A stretch of DNA of 64,000 bases from Faecalibacterium sp. HTF-F (GCF_023347535.1 NZ_CP094473.1:992001-1056000), one strand, 5' to 3'; numbered from the stretch's first letter, positions 38,101 to 47,078 are shown. The notes: generated from the letters alone by a model not told the origin. Program-made: numbers and translations.

Positions 38101-38904
38101 GTGAAAAGATACGCACTGCTGGATACTGACTTCATTTCCAAAACGTACTCTGTTCAAGATGATGGTGGCAATCATTTGATTGATCGGGTCATGGAATTGC
38201 CGGAGTATGAGTTCTTTTGTCATGCACAAATCGTAACAGAGCTTAATCGGTATAATGCTGATGCGCCAATCTGGTTGAGCGAGAAGATTGGCGCGCAAAA
38301 GATAAAAAGCTACACGGATCAGGAAATCCTTGAAAGCCTGTCACTTGTGCGAGGGCCGCTGGCGTGTGCGACTTATACGCAGATGTTAAAATTGGCCTGC
38401 GATGCCTTTTCTAAGGATTACTTTTCGGAACATTATCGGGCATTGGAAGAGGCTGATTACACGGTAATATCGAGAGAGGACTATTTGAAAGAGCTTGAAC
38501 GACTCGATATAGAAGTTGGTAAGAAAAATAATCTTGGGGAAATCAAGTCGTTTGTGTTATTGCAGGTCTTGTCGGTGATGCTTGGTGAGCAGATCTATGT
38601 ATTCTGCTCCGATGACAAAAATGCTCGGAATGGAGTCACAAATTTTGAAGATGTTCGGTGCATCAGTCTGGTATCGGTATTCTCACGTTTAAAAGAAGAA
38701 TCAAACTGGACACTTGCCGATGCCGAACCGTACATTGAATCACTCATTGCGTTTTATCAGGATCATCACCAAACCACTTTCCGCGTAATGGAAGCGTCTG
38801 AGGTCAGAAGATTGCAACGGATACCATGCAGGCAGGTGTTGCAGGAAATCTTTGATGGGAAATTTATTGAACTAAAAAATGGTATGCTGCGGTACAAGCA
38901 GTAA
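38101..38904 (+). CDS. PIN-domain-like putative nuclease
   Basis: 267 residues. Acidic residues fall where PIN nucleases have them: YALLDTDFIS (D8, D10), IVTELNRY (E), LGEIKSF (E) and CSDDKNAR (D). The protein is about twice the length of a VapC toxin because of insertions and a helical C-terminus. GTG start behind GGGAGG. As the third gene of the XRE/IrrE operon it is the likely effector: an RNase released or stabilised when the protease is active. The PIN call rests on spacing of acidic residues and is not certain. Confidence 0.5.
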   Translation: MKRYALLDTDFISKTYSVQDDGGNHLIDRVMELPEYEFFCHAQIVTELNRYNADAPIWLSEKIGAQKIKSYTDQEILESLSLVRGPLACATYTQMLKLACDAFSKDYFSEHYRALEEADYTVISREDYLKELERLDIEVGKKNNLGEIKSFVLLQVLSVMLGEQIYVFCSDDKNARNGVTNFEDVRCISLVSVFSRLKEESNWTLADAEPYIESLIAFYQDHHQTTFRVMEASEVRRLQRIPCRQVLQEIFDGKFIELKNGMLRYKQ

Positions 38905-38912
38905 GTGAAACG

Positions 38913-38958
38913 AATAGCCAGCGTATTGTGTGGACCACATGATACGCTGGCTATTTTT
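38913..38958. terminator. Bidirectional terminator between PIN gene and relaxase
   Basis: Perfect 14-bp arms AATAGCCAGCGTAT (38913-38926) and ATACGCTGGCTATT (38942-38955), with T-rich flank TTTTTG on the right. It serves the convergent genes on both sides. Confidence 0.85.
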
Positions 38959-38983
38959 GTTTCTAGGGGACTTTGAAAACTGG

Positions 38984-40591
38984 TTAGAGGGACGGTTCGT
39001 ATTTTCGCGTGTGCTGCTGTTCGTGCTGCTGCACTTCTTGTTCTGCGCCGAGGATGCTGTCTACATTGGCACACACGGTCTGGAGTTCTTTGTGATAATC
39101 CTTGAAATAGCGGTAAGTATCGTATTGGGCGTCCTTCTGAATCGTAAGCTGCTCTTTTTCTGCCCGGAGGTCTTTCATGGTAGGAAACTTCCCATCAGAC
39201 GAGTGCTGCTTCAGAATTTGAAGTGCTTCCTCATATTGGGCAAGTTCGTCCGAGTGAGCTTGACGGAAAATCTTCTTATTCGGGGCTTTTAGAAATTCTC
39301 CGTAAATGGATTTTGTGGAGAGATACTGACCAAGGTAATGAATCTGCTCGTTTGTTTTTCGGAGCTTGCTTTCAGTGAGCTTTGCATCGCCGCGCGCTTT
39401 TGCCATTTTGGTATAGATGGCCTCTGCAGTTTCTGAAAGTTTTTCATAAGAGTCATAGCCGTGTTCCTGCACATAGGCAATCGTCCGGGCCATCTGCTGC
39501 AGGTTGGAAATCTTGACTTTCTGCGCATAAGCGCGGCTCTGCTGGGCTTTTACACAGGTCTGCAAGTCAATCACAAGGCGCAGATCGGACTTGATGAACA
39601 GGATGGCCATAGGATTGTCTACTGCCCAATGAGGATTATTCTGCTCTGCGGTCCTTGCATTTTCTGCAAAAATTCGGAGAAGTCTGTCGCGGTCATAATT
39701 GGAACCTAGCGCACGGGCAGAGATATACTTCTGTCGGTCAGCAGGCAGATAGCTGAATCGTCCGCGGTGGTCTTTTACTGAAATTCCGTATTCCGCTTTC
39801 AGCAGTCTTTGAAATTCTTCAAAAGACGTAGCACGTTCCGCAATGTCCGAAATGGCATTGCGGATTTTTTCTTTGCCCGTTTCAAAAGTGGTGTGCATGG
39901 GAGTGATGCCCTCGATCATAAGCTCCATGTTGGCAATGTCCAGATTTTGCTGACCGCGCTGTTTGGCGTAATACTCCTGCGGCGAAATTCTGTCAGGGGC
40001 AGGGGAGAGCAGATCGACCTGATGCAGTCCCTCACGTTGGCAAATATCCATCAGGGATTTCTGAAGGTGCTTCAAATAGTCTTTGGTAAGGTGATGCTTG
40101 TAGCCAGCCTTGCAGTCGATAGGCCGCTCGGTGAATGGCTGCGGGTCAACATCAAATTTGCGCAGGCTGTTGATTATGATGTGGGTGTGAATGTTGCCTG
40201 TGCCGTTTTTACCATCGGTGTGGGTACAGACCAAAGCCTGATGCCCCGGAAAATTGGCCTTTGCATATTCCATGCCGATGGCCTGCGCCCACTCACCAGT
40301 CAGGTTGTGGTCAGTGTTGTCTTTCGGGTCGTGGCTAATAATGTAGTGGTGGCTTTTGATTTCATCGTAAGTGCTGTTCTTGTTATACTCATGATTCAAC
40401 AGTTCGCATTCAAGGTCAAATGTTTCAGGATCACAGTTCAATCCCTCAAGATAAAATTCATCCCGGAGCATCATATTCCCGTTTTCATCAAGGACGGGAA
40501 CCAGATGAAATTCATCATGCTGGTATTTCAGATAGTCGATGGCACTCCCATAATTGGCATTTTTACTTGCGATGTGTTTTAGAATTGCCAC
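38984..40591 (-). CDS. mobA: Relaxase of ICE A
   Basis: 535 residues from GTG 40591, which follows GGAGG with 8 bases between. HUH motif GNIHTHIIIN (about residues 140-149), preceded by KSHHYIISHDP and FPGHQALVCTHTDG. N-terminus AILKHIASKNANYGSAIDYL carries a candidate catalytic tyrosine. The C-terminal half is coiled-coil-like with an HE/Q-rich end. Similar in plan to the tet(W)-element relaxase but clearly diverged. It overlaps mobC by 29 bases. Confidence 0.9.
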   Translation of the reverse strand: MAILKHIASKNANYGSAIDYLKYQHDEFHLVPVLDENGNMMLRDEFYLEGLNCDPETFDLECELLNHEYNKNSTYDEIKSHHYIISHDPKDNTDHNLTGEWAQAIGMEYAKANFPGHQALVCTHTDGKNGTGNIHTHIIINSLRKFDVDPQPFTERPIDCKAGYKHHLTKDYLKHLQKSLMDICQREGLHQVDLLSPAPDRISPQEYYAKQRGQQNLDIANMELMIEGITPMHTTFETGKEKIRNAISDIAERATSFEEFQRLLKAEYGISVKDHRGRFSYLPADRQKYISARALGSNYDRDRLLRIFAENARTAEQNNPHWAVDNPMAILFIKSDLRLVIDLQTCVKAQQSRAYAQKVKISNLQQMARTIAYVQEHGYDSYEKLSETAEAIYTKMAKARGDAKLTESKLRKTNEQIHYLGQYLSTKSIYGEFLKAPNKKIFRQAHSDELAQYEEALQILKQHSSDGKFPTMKDLRAEKEQLTIQKDAQYDTYRYFKDYHKELQTVCANVDSILGAEQEVQQHEQQHTRKYEPSL

Positions 40592-40955
40592 GATACGCAC
40601 CTCCAAGCTGAACGATTTCCTGCCGCAGTTCACGGATTTCCGCAATACACTTTTTCAGTTCTTCCAACATTCCGCGTGAAGCCAGACCGCCGCCGTGGAA
40701 ATAGCGGGCAATCTGATTGAGGTTGTTTCCGATGCCTGCGGCCTGAGCAGTCAACTTCTGAATTTCGCCAATATCGGCAACGATGTTGTAGTTGACAGTC
40801 ACTTTTTCAGATAGAGCCTGCTTGCGCACAAAAGTAGAGATGGGATAACCAGCATCTTTTGCATATCCGGCCACCAGTTCATATTCAATGCTGCTGAAAC
40901 GAACCATTACATTGCTGGTGCGTCTGATACTTTCTTCCTTTTTGGGTCGTGCCAT
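40563..40955 (-). CDS. mobC: MobC-type relaxosome protein of ICE A
   Basis: 130 residues. N-terminal basic RPKKEESIRRTSNVMVRFSS, a ribbon-helix-helix-like region, and the MobC motif GIGNNLNQIARYFHGGG. ATG 40955 follows GCAGGAGGATCACACT. The upstream in-frame extension overlaps the oriT hairpins and is rejected. Confidence 0.85.
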   Translation of the reverse strand: MARPKKEESIRRTSNVMVRFSSIEYELVAGYAKDAGYPISTFVRKQALSEKVTVNYNIVADIGEIQKLTAQAAGIGNNLNQIARYFHGGGLASRGMLEELKKCIAEIRELRQEIVQLGGAYRGNSKTHRK

Positions 40956-41071
40956 AGTGTGATCCTCCTGCGTTTTTATAGTTGCGAAGCAACTCCCGAT
41001 AAGCCGTAGGCGTTCGGCTGCGAACACATTCGTGTGGAGCCAGATAGCCAAAATCCAAGATTTTGTGCGTA

Positions 41072-41105
41072 CCGTGGGAATGGGGAACGGAATCCCCATC
41101 AAGAT
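41072..41105 (-). other. oriT: oriT core of ICE A
   Basis: ATGGGGA (41080-41086), 6-base loop, TCCCCAT (41093-41099), read on the minus strand as TTGATGGGGA...TCCCCATTCCC. The geometry (7-bp stem, 6-base loop, CCC-rich flank on the mobC side) matches the tet(W)-element oriT at 6767-6795. Confidence 0.6.
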
Positions 41106-41228
41106 TGCCAGGAACGAAAAATCACGAAAGTGAGTTTTGAGTTACTATGGGCGAATCTTGCGCTAAGAGAGAAAAGCCCCAGACTTCTGCCGTAATCCGA
41201 AGGCTTACCCTAAAAAGATGCTTCTATA

Positions 41229-41325
41229 AATAGGAATCCGCAGCCTTTATTTGGAATACACTTTTCAGTTTTTTTAAAATTTCTTTCAAAAACTGTATTC
41301 CAAAATGCCCTTCTGGATTCCTATT
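41229..41325. repeat. Stacked perfect inverted repeats (cruciform-like)
   Basis: Three arm pairs share one axis: AATAGGAATCC (41229-41239) / GGATTCCTATT (41315-41325); TTTGGAATACA (41250-41260) / TGTATTCCAAA (41294-41304); CAGTTTTT (41266-41273) / AAAAACTG (41288-41295). It lies just before the ribosome site of the small gene at 41346. Possible terminator/attenuator or protein-binding site. Confidence 0.85.
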
Positions 41326-41345
41326 AGTAAAGGAGGATTGATCCG

Positions 41346-41507
41346 ATGAAGCAGAAAGAGCGAATGGACGAAAAAGTGAAGCAGGAGCGAACGGAGCCTG
41401 ACCATCACAGAAAAATCATCATTAAGGGTATCACCGTGTATGAATCGTTCCGGCCAGAGGGCAGTGAACTGTGGGACTGCCTCTTGCAGAGCATGGGAAA
41501 ACACTGA
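41346..41507 (+). CDS. Small basic protein of unknown function
   Basis: 53 residues: a charged N-terminus (MKQKERMDEKVKQERTEPDH), then RKIIIKGITVYESFRPEG and a short tail LWDCLLQSM. The beta-strand-like centre recalls small accessory proteins next to serine recombinases (TnpW-like position), but the sequence match is weak. ATG follows AAAGGAGGATTGATCCG, a good ribosome site. Located between oriT and the recombinase gene of ICE A. Confidence 0.55.
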   Translation: MKQKERMDEKVKQERTEPDHHRKIIIKGITVYESFRPEGSELWDCLLQSMGKH

Positions 41508-41539
41508 AAAAAAGATTTTTTGAAAATGTACGCTACAGC

Positions 41540-41568
41540 TTGATTTTTGTGCCACAGCTTGGTAGAAT
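41540..41568 (+). promoter_or_regulatory. Promoter of the truncated ICE A recombinase
   Basis: TTGATT (41540-41545), 17 bp, TAGAAT (41563-41568), 87 bp ahead of the recombinase ATG. Confidence 0.5.
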
Positions 41569-41654
41569 ACAGACGGGTTAAGTAAATATGTGCAATCAAA
41601 AGCCATTAACTTTCTGGATTTTACCATGCGAATTGCGTGGAGACGGGAGGTTTA

Positions 41655-41873
41655 ATGGCTTTGTTTTATTATAAGGAAAAAAAGAATAAGGGCATACGAG
41701 CAGCGGCCTATCTGAGATTGTCTATCGAGGACGGAGATAAGGCTGAAAGCAACAGCATCGGAAACCAGAGAGAACTGATTCAGAATTTCGTTGCAGAACG
41801 ACCAGAACTGCATTTGGTAGGAGAATATGCAGATGATGGTTACACGGGAACCAATTTTGTTGAGGTAAGATAA
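41655..41873 (+). pseudogene. Serine recombinase of ICE A, N-terminal fragment
   Basis: Starts MALFYYKEKKNKGIRAAAYLRLSIEDGDKAESNSIGNQ in family style (catalytic Ser in YLRLS) and continues to DDGYTGTNF. In intact relatives the next residues are D/ERPGF. Here the frame runs into an inverted repeat and stops at 41873 after 72 residues, so about 450 residues are missing. The break coincides with the end of ICE C, whose own recombinase begins 50 bp further on. The rest of the gene should lie at the far end of ICE C, outside the window. Confidence 0.85.
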
Positions 41874-41908
41874 CGATACCTTTTTTGCAGAGGGTGTTAT
41901 CTTACCTC
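41862..41908. repeat. 13-bp inverted repeat at the ICE C end
   Basis: GAGGTAAGATAAC (41862-41874) and GTTATCTTACCTC (41896-41908), perfect, with TTTTT on the right. It marks the element end next to the recombinase stop. Could be a terminator or part of the attachment site. Confidence 0.8.
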
Positions 41909-41921
41909 TTTTTGATGTATG

Positions 41922-43643
<1,722 letters not shown>

Positions 43644-43698
43644 CTATATTATACCACATACCGCTGCCTGTGTCATGTATAAAATGTGAAGAAACGCC

Positions 43699-43866
43699 CT
43701 ATTTCCGGGCGTTTGCGGGGTTCAGCTCCATGTCCTTGCGAATGAGCTTCTTTATCTTTTTATCCAGTGTGTCCGTTGCGCGTTCACTTGCGGACGAACA
43801 TACAAGGTAAGTAACTTTTCCGATTTTATGCTCCGTTGTGGTAACGGGCGTCTGGTTTTGCGTCAA
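43699..43866 (-). CDS. tnpW: TnpW-like protein of ICE C
   Basis: 55 residues from TTG 43866, behind AAAGGGGGATTTTC. Core KIGKVTYLVCSSASERATDT, then LDKKIKKLIRKD matches the TnpW pattern. It sits directly upstream of the recombinase, as in the tet(W) element. Longer upstream reading is hydrophobic and has no ribosome site. Confidence 0.65.
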   Translation of the reverse strand: MTQNQTPVTTTEHKIGKVTYLVCSSASERATDTLDKKIKKLIRKDMELNPANARK

Positions 43867-44340
43867 AGAAAATCCCCCTTTCTTTCGCAAACATATAATA
43901 CAGTCTATGAATAGCAGCAAGTCCACTATTCAAGAAAACAAAGGCTTTAATCGGACGGTTATTAGCATAACCTCATGGGAATTTCACCCCGGCATGGTTC
44001 TCATGCAGCCCTACCCATTGCCTGCGACGCTCTTAACGCTCGGACTGTGGCTGTAAGGAAGTATCATTGTATATTTTGCGTGTCGTCGCCCGCAAGCCGC
44101 TACACTTGCTTTCCGGCGCGGTGTTGGTCGCTCGGCTGTCCGGGCGGGGATAACCTCACCCGGATAGCGTCATGGCGCACCCACCGTATGGCTCGGCGCA
44201 AAAGGAACGTATCCGATTTGCCCTATGCTGCGCCGCCGTTATCTTGCGCCGCTTTCTTTGTCAAGGTTCAGAATGGCTTTGCTGCCGCGTCAGCAGCGGA
44301 ACGGAAAAGGGGGAGAGAGAAAGCGTCCCGCCGCTGCGGT
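43867..44340. other. Noncoding region between TnpW and HTH genes
   Basis: GC-rich in its left-of-HTH part, with long accidental frames on the plus strand. I see no supported gene, promoter or clear terminator in these 474 bases. Confidence 0.4.
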
Positions 44341-44601
44341 TTATTCCTCTGCCTTAAAGGTGAGGACAGCCATCATCAGTTTTGCTTGCAGCCGTTCCCG
44401 AATGTCGTGGTCTACGCCAAAATAGACGTTCCCGCGCTCGTCGTACAGCTTCCGCATGGAGAGGCGGGCTATGTAGCCGCTGAAATGCTGCAAGACAATC
44501 TTCATAGCGTCCGGGTCGCCCTTTGTCGCTGCCAAAATGACAGGATAGGGAACAAGGGCTTTTTCCGGGTAGCCGGGTTCGTTACCATTCGTCCCATTCA
44601 T
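44341..44601 (-). CDS. Small helix-turn-helix protein (Orf8-like, HTH_16)
   Basis: 86 residues. PYPVILAATKGDPDAMKIVL, then HFSGYIARLS and DIRERLQAKLMMAVLTF match the conjugative-transposon HTH family seen also at 6124-6336. The chosen ATG 44601 has GGAGG 9 bases upstream; ATG 44607 is too close to it. It overlaps the sigma-like gene. Confidence 0.7.
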   Translation of the reverse strand: MNGTNGNEPGYPEKALVPYPVILAATKGDPDAMKIVLQHFSGYIARLSMRKLYDERGNVYFGVDHDIRERLQAKLMMAVLTFKAEE

Positions 44602-45013
44602 CAGCATTTTCCTCCAGATATTTTTTTAGCAGCTCAAAAGAGCTTGTCCGCCTGTACTGTATCGTGCTTCTCGACGTATCGAACAGCTCCGCAATCTCGG
44701 TGTCGTTCATTCCCTCGAAATAGTACAGGAGTACGGCTTTGCGCTTTTCTTCCGGCAAAGTACGGATTGCTTCAAGAAGCAGCTTCGGCGTGATTTTCTT
44801 CCCGGCTCTTTCAAAGGCGATTTCCCCTTTGAAATATTCATCAAAGGTATGAAGCTGCCGCGCTTCTTCTAAGGTCAAGTCGGAAAAGGTAATCTCCCTT
44901 GCCTTATGCCTGTGCAGCTCTTTGTGAGCGTCACACGCTTCATTGTGCAGTACCGTATTACAAAACTTCTGGAAAGCGCACTGTTTTATAAACTCCCTGC
45001 GATTAGGTTCCAC
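44582..45013 (-). CDS. Sigma-70 family-like factor of ICE C
   Basis: 143 residues from GTG 45013 behind GAAAGGGGGTGAGAAT. The C-terminal part RTLPEEKRKAVLLYYFEGMN, then EIAELFDTSRSTIQYRRTSS is a region 4 helix-turn-helix. Equivalent to 5709-6131. Probably regulates ICE genes with the overlapping HTH protein. Confidence 0.7.
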   Translation of the reverse strand: MEPNRREFIKQCAFQKFCNTVLHNEACDAHKELHRHKAREITFSDLTLEEARQLHTFDEYFKGEIAFERAGKKITPKLLLEAIRTLPEEKRKAVLLYYFEGMNDTEIAELFDTSRSTIQYRRTSSFELLKKYLEENADEWDEW

Positions 45014-45188
45014 ATTCTCACCCCCTTTCTCGTTGGAAAGTTGGTGGTGCTTCCCCCTTTTCGCGGGGCAATACTGCCTTTTGAAAAAAACGCCGAAGAT
45101 TTTCGGATTTTTTTCAAAAAATTTTTTGAGCAGCAAAATACGCCTGTCCGAAAAGCCCGGACAGACGTATAGGTATTGTAAGCGGTAT

Positions 45189-45299
45189 TCAGATGATTAG
45201 ACAGTTCATATTGATAGACGTAGTTTTCCCCGGCGGTGGTCGGGCTTTTTTTGATGTGTCAATGACCGTCGGATTTTGTCGATATGGTATGTGCTTCAT
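45189..45299 (-). CDS. 36-residue protein with hairpin-masked ribosome site
   Basis: MKHIPYRQNPTVIDTSKKAR, then PPPGKTTSINMNCLII. Strong AAAGGAGG ribosome site 8 bases before ATG. A Lys/Arg/Pro-rich small protein between the RlmN-like gene and the sigma-like gene. I do not recognise it, but the start context makes translation likely. Confidence 0.5.
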   Translation of the reverse strand: MKHIPYRQNPTVIDTSKKARPPPGKTTSINMNCLII

Positions 45300-45323
45300 G
45301 GCGGCTACCTCCTTTTAGCCGCC
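45300..45323 (-). promoter_or_regulatory. Hairpin enclosing the ribosome site of the 36-residue gene
   Basis: On the minus strand GGCGGCTA, AAAGGAGG, TAGCCGCC, ATG: a perfect 8-bp stem with the whole ribosome site in the loop and the start codon touching the stem. Confidence 0.8.
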
Positions 45324-45475
45324 GCTTTTAACAGTGATACCGCGTCATTTCATTAGAAGATAAAAAGAAACGGCGGCTTTGGTTTTTCAAAGCTGCTGCG
45401 GAAATCAAAGAACGACAAGCAACAGTTCTGATTTTGCTCCAATATGGTTATTGGGGGCACAAATTAAATCAAAAA

Positions 45476-45519
45476 AGAGCCGATAACAGCAGTATTTCAA
45501 ACTGCATATTATCGGCTCT
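45476..45519. terminator. Terminator after the RlmN/Cfr-like gene
   Basis: AGAGCCGATAA (45476-45486) and TTATCGGCTCT (45509-45519), perfect 11-bp stem, with TTTTTT following on the minus strand. Confidence 0.85.
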
Positions 45520-45541
45520 GCGTCTGGCTCTTTTAATTAAA

Positions 45542-46531
45542 TTATTTTTGTTGTTTTTTGGCTTTATTATATGTATTAGCTAACTGTCCACAAGCTGCTT
45601 TAATCTCTCTACCATGAGAAACTCTCATGGTAACTTCAAGTCCTGTTTGCTCTAATTGATGTTTGAACGCAACCATTTCTTGTTTTTGTGGTGCTCTAAT
45701 TTTTGAATTACTCGTCGGGTTGTATTGCAGCACGTTAATCATAACATTTTTGCCCTTAAACCATTTTGCAAGTTGCCTTATATCTGAGGAACGGTCATTT
45801 ATACCTGGTAAAAGCAAATACGCAAATACCACTTTTCGATTATGCCTTTGTGAATAGGACAATGCTTGCTTAACAACATCTTCAATAGCGTACATGTGCA
45901 TATGAGGAATGATGCAGTTTCTCGCAGCCTGTGTTGCTGCATGTAAAGATATTGTCAACTGAATTTTTAGATGTTCTTCGCGCAATTTTTTTAATTGATT
46001 AACTGGACCAACTGTTGATACGGTAATGCCGTCGGTTGGAAAGTTAAGTCCATTTCTATCTCGAAGAATATGGATTGCTGCAATCAAGTTGTCGTAATTG
46101 AATAAAGGTTCTCCCATTCCCATAAAAACGATACGATTTACTTTTTGACGTATCAATATGACCTGTTGCACAATTTCAGATGGTGTTAGATTACGAACGA
46201 AACCATTGCGTCCGGACTCACAAAAAATACAGCCAACAGAACAACCAACTTGCGTACTTACGCAAACAGTCCCACCATCTCGCCGTTTAATAAAAACCGT
46301 TTCGATATACCTGTTGTCTTTCAATTCATAAACATACTTTTCAGTATCGCTACTTTTATAGACTTTTTTTGTTGATATTGATAGATTTTTTTTGTGAAAT
46401 GGCTGTTTATACAATTCCGCATATAAGGCTCTTGCTTTATCCTCTCCAATTACTTCCGACATTTCTTTGTAAGTAAATCCGTATGGGTCATTCAATATTT
46501 CCGTAAGTGTACTTTTAGGTAAGTGTTTCAT
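45542..46531 (-). CDS. RlmN/Cfr-like radical SAM methyltransferase
   Basis: 329 residues. CVSTQVGC followed by CSVGCIFCESG holds the CxxxCxxC cluster (about residues 97-104). MGMGEPLFN, VSTVGPV, LTISLHAATQ and YNPTSNSKIRAP follow, and the C-terminal KAACGQL has the second conserved cysteine. The family methylates A2503 of 23S rRNA at C2 (RlmN) or C8 (Cfr; resistance to several peptidyl-transferase drugs). GMGEPL is RlmN-like, CESG is unusual, and which carbon is modified cannot be read. It follows the KTR gene with no gap and is controlled by the upstream attenuator. AT-rich, foreign to its surroundings. Confidence 0.8.
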   Translation of the reverse strand: MKHLPKSTLTEILNDPYGFTYKEMSEVIGEDKARALYAELYKQPFHKKNLSISTKKVYKSSDTEKYVYELKDNRYIETVFIKRRDGGTVCVSTQVGCSVGCIFCESGRNGFVRNLTPSEIVQQVILIRQKVNRIVFMGMGEPLFNYDNLIAAIHILRDRNGLNFPTDGITVSTVGPVNQLKKLREEHLKIQLTISLHAATQAARNCIIPHMHMYAIEDVVKQALSYSQRHNRKVVFAYLLLPGINDRSSDIRQLAKWFKGKNVMINVLQYNPTSNSKIRAPQKQEMVAFKHQLEQTGLEVTMRVSHGREIKAACGQLANTYNKAKKQQK

Positions 46532-46717
46532 TTAATATCCTTCCTTTTGTTTTTCAGAGTTTTTGATTATGATTTCTAATTTTTCAACATCAATGATATG
46601 TGTTAATTTACATTTAGGGCAGAAAAGAGGAAAATTTCTTAATACCGTATTATAAAATACTTGAACCCTCGTCTTTCCGTTACAAATTGGACATTTTATC
46701 CAATATTTTTCAAGCAT
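46532..46717 (-). CDS. Cysteine-rich KTR domain protein
   Basis: 61 residues. CPICNGKTRVQVFYNTVLRN, then FPLFCPKCK: two CxxC pairs around a KTR core form a small zinc ribbon. This family (Tn916 Orf6-like) is found beside tet(M) in Tn916-type elements; function unknown. ATG 46717 follows AAAAGGAGAAATATT. The stop codon abuts the ATG of the radical SAM gene, so both are co-translated. Confidence 0.8.
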   Translation of the reverse strand: MLEKYWIKCPICNGKTRVQVFYNTVLRNFPLFCPKCKLTHIIDVEKLEIIIKNSEKQKEGY

Positions 46718-46736
46718 AATATTTCTCCTTTTGTGC

Positions 46737-46778
46737 AAAAAAATACAGGTCAATTCTCAACATGAGCATTGACCTGCA
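46737..46778 (-). terminator. Attenuator terminator 2, before the KTR gene
   Basis: On the minus strand CAGGTCAAT and ATTGACCTG arms, followed by TATTTTTTT, 20 bp ahead of the KTR start. Confidence 0.8.
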
Positions 46779-46795
46779 TTTATACATATAACACT

Positions 46796-46852
46796 ACAAC
46801 AAAATTAAGGCATAGTTTTTATACTATGTCTATACATCGTTAGTTTTGTTGT
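46796..46852 (-). promoter_or_regulatory. Long-stem leader hairpin of the KTR/RlmN-like operon
   Basis: ACAACAAAACTAA and TTAATTTTGTTGT flank an inner GACATAGT...ACTATGCC hairpin. Part of a chain of mutually exclusive leader structures. Confidence 0.6.
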
Positions 46853-46876
46853 ATAGCATACGCAAAATAAGCATGA

Positions 46877-46902
46877 CAAAAAAGCCCATATTGAAAATGG
46901 GA
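46877..46902 (-). terminator. Attenuator terminator 1, directly after the leader peptide
   Basis: Minus strand CCCAT, 7 bases, ATGGG, CTTTTTT. The leader ORF strand can pair with sequence just beyond this hairpin (ATGCTTATTTTGCGTATGCT region, about 46852-46875), so ribosome position would affect it. Confidence 0.75.
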
Positions 46903-46925
46903 AAAATCTTTTTTGATTTCAATGC

Positions 46926-46952
46926 TTATCGAATACGCATGCTATGTAACAT
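46926..46952 (-). CDS. Leader peptide MLHSMRIR of the KTR/RlmN-like operon
   Basis: Eight codons (ATG 46952 to TAA 46926) behind AAAAGGGGGAAATGTTT. The peptide resembles macrolide-sensing leaders whose RLR-type (+X+) motif stalls drug-bound ribosomes (ErmDL begins MTHSMRLR; the mef leader is similar). The coding strand forms one arm of a long stem with the segment after terminator 1. Stalling at Arg-Ile-Arg would therefore free the antiterminated form. The drug specificity is inferred from these similarities only. Confidence 0.7.
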   Translation of the reverse strand: MLHSMRIR

Positions 46953-46975
46953 AAACATTTCCCCCTTTTAATAAT

Positions 46976-47004
46976 ACTATACAAAAAAAGCGGCTAATTG
47001 TCAA
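46976..47004 (-). promoter_or_regulatory. Promoter of the attenuated KTR/RlmN-like operon
   Basis: TTGACA (47004-46999, minus strand), 17 bp, TATAGT (46981-46976). Near-consensus and about 25 bp before the leader peptide, so control is expected after initiation rather than at it. Confidence 0.85.
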
Positions 47005-47078
47005 CATATACATATGAATTATTTTGGCTAACTGATTGAATTGTGTAGACATATCCAAGAAGAAAGGGGAACAGTAAA

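Larger units (their letters stand above)
40956..41345. other. Noncoding oriT/regulatory region of ICE A
   Basis: No gene. It holds the small hairpin GTTGCGAAGCAAC, the oriT-like stem at 41080-41099 and the stacked inverted repeats at 41229-41325. Confidence 0.6.
1..41861 (+). mobile_element. ICE A, conjugative element (interrupted, both ends incomplete)
   Basis: A run of conjugation genes in the order VirD4, Maff2, VirB6-like, PrgI, VirB4, wall hydrolase, DUF4315, DUF4366, topoisomerase III, giant methylase/helicase, ArdC/YodL, TTRAP, then relaxase and MobC on the other strand and a serine recombinase at the right end. This is the layout of Firmicutes ICEs of the Tn1549/CTn type. The left end lies outside the window. 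The element is broken twice: an 11.2 kb element sits in Maff2 (2112-13319) and ICE C sits in the terminal recombinase gene at about 41862. Boundaries beyond these junctions are inferred. Confidence 0.85.

Noticed and set aside
39809..40582. 257-codon frame on the plus strand
   Set aside because: Antisense to the ICE A relaxase, whose HUH motif is intact.
43975..44793. 272-codon frame on the plus strand
   Set aside because: Antisense to the HTH and sigma-like genes and runs through GC-rich noncoding DNA; no ribosome site or domain.
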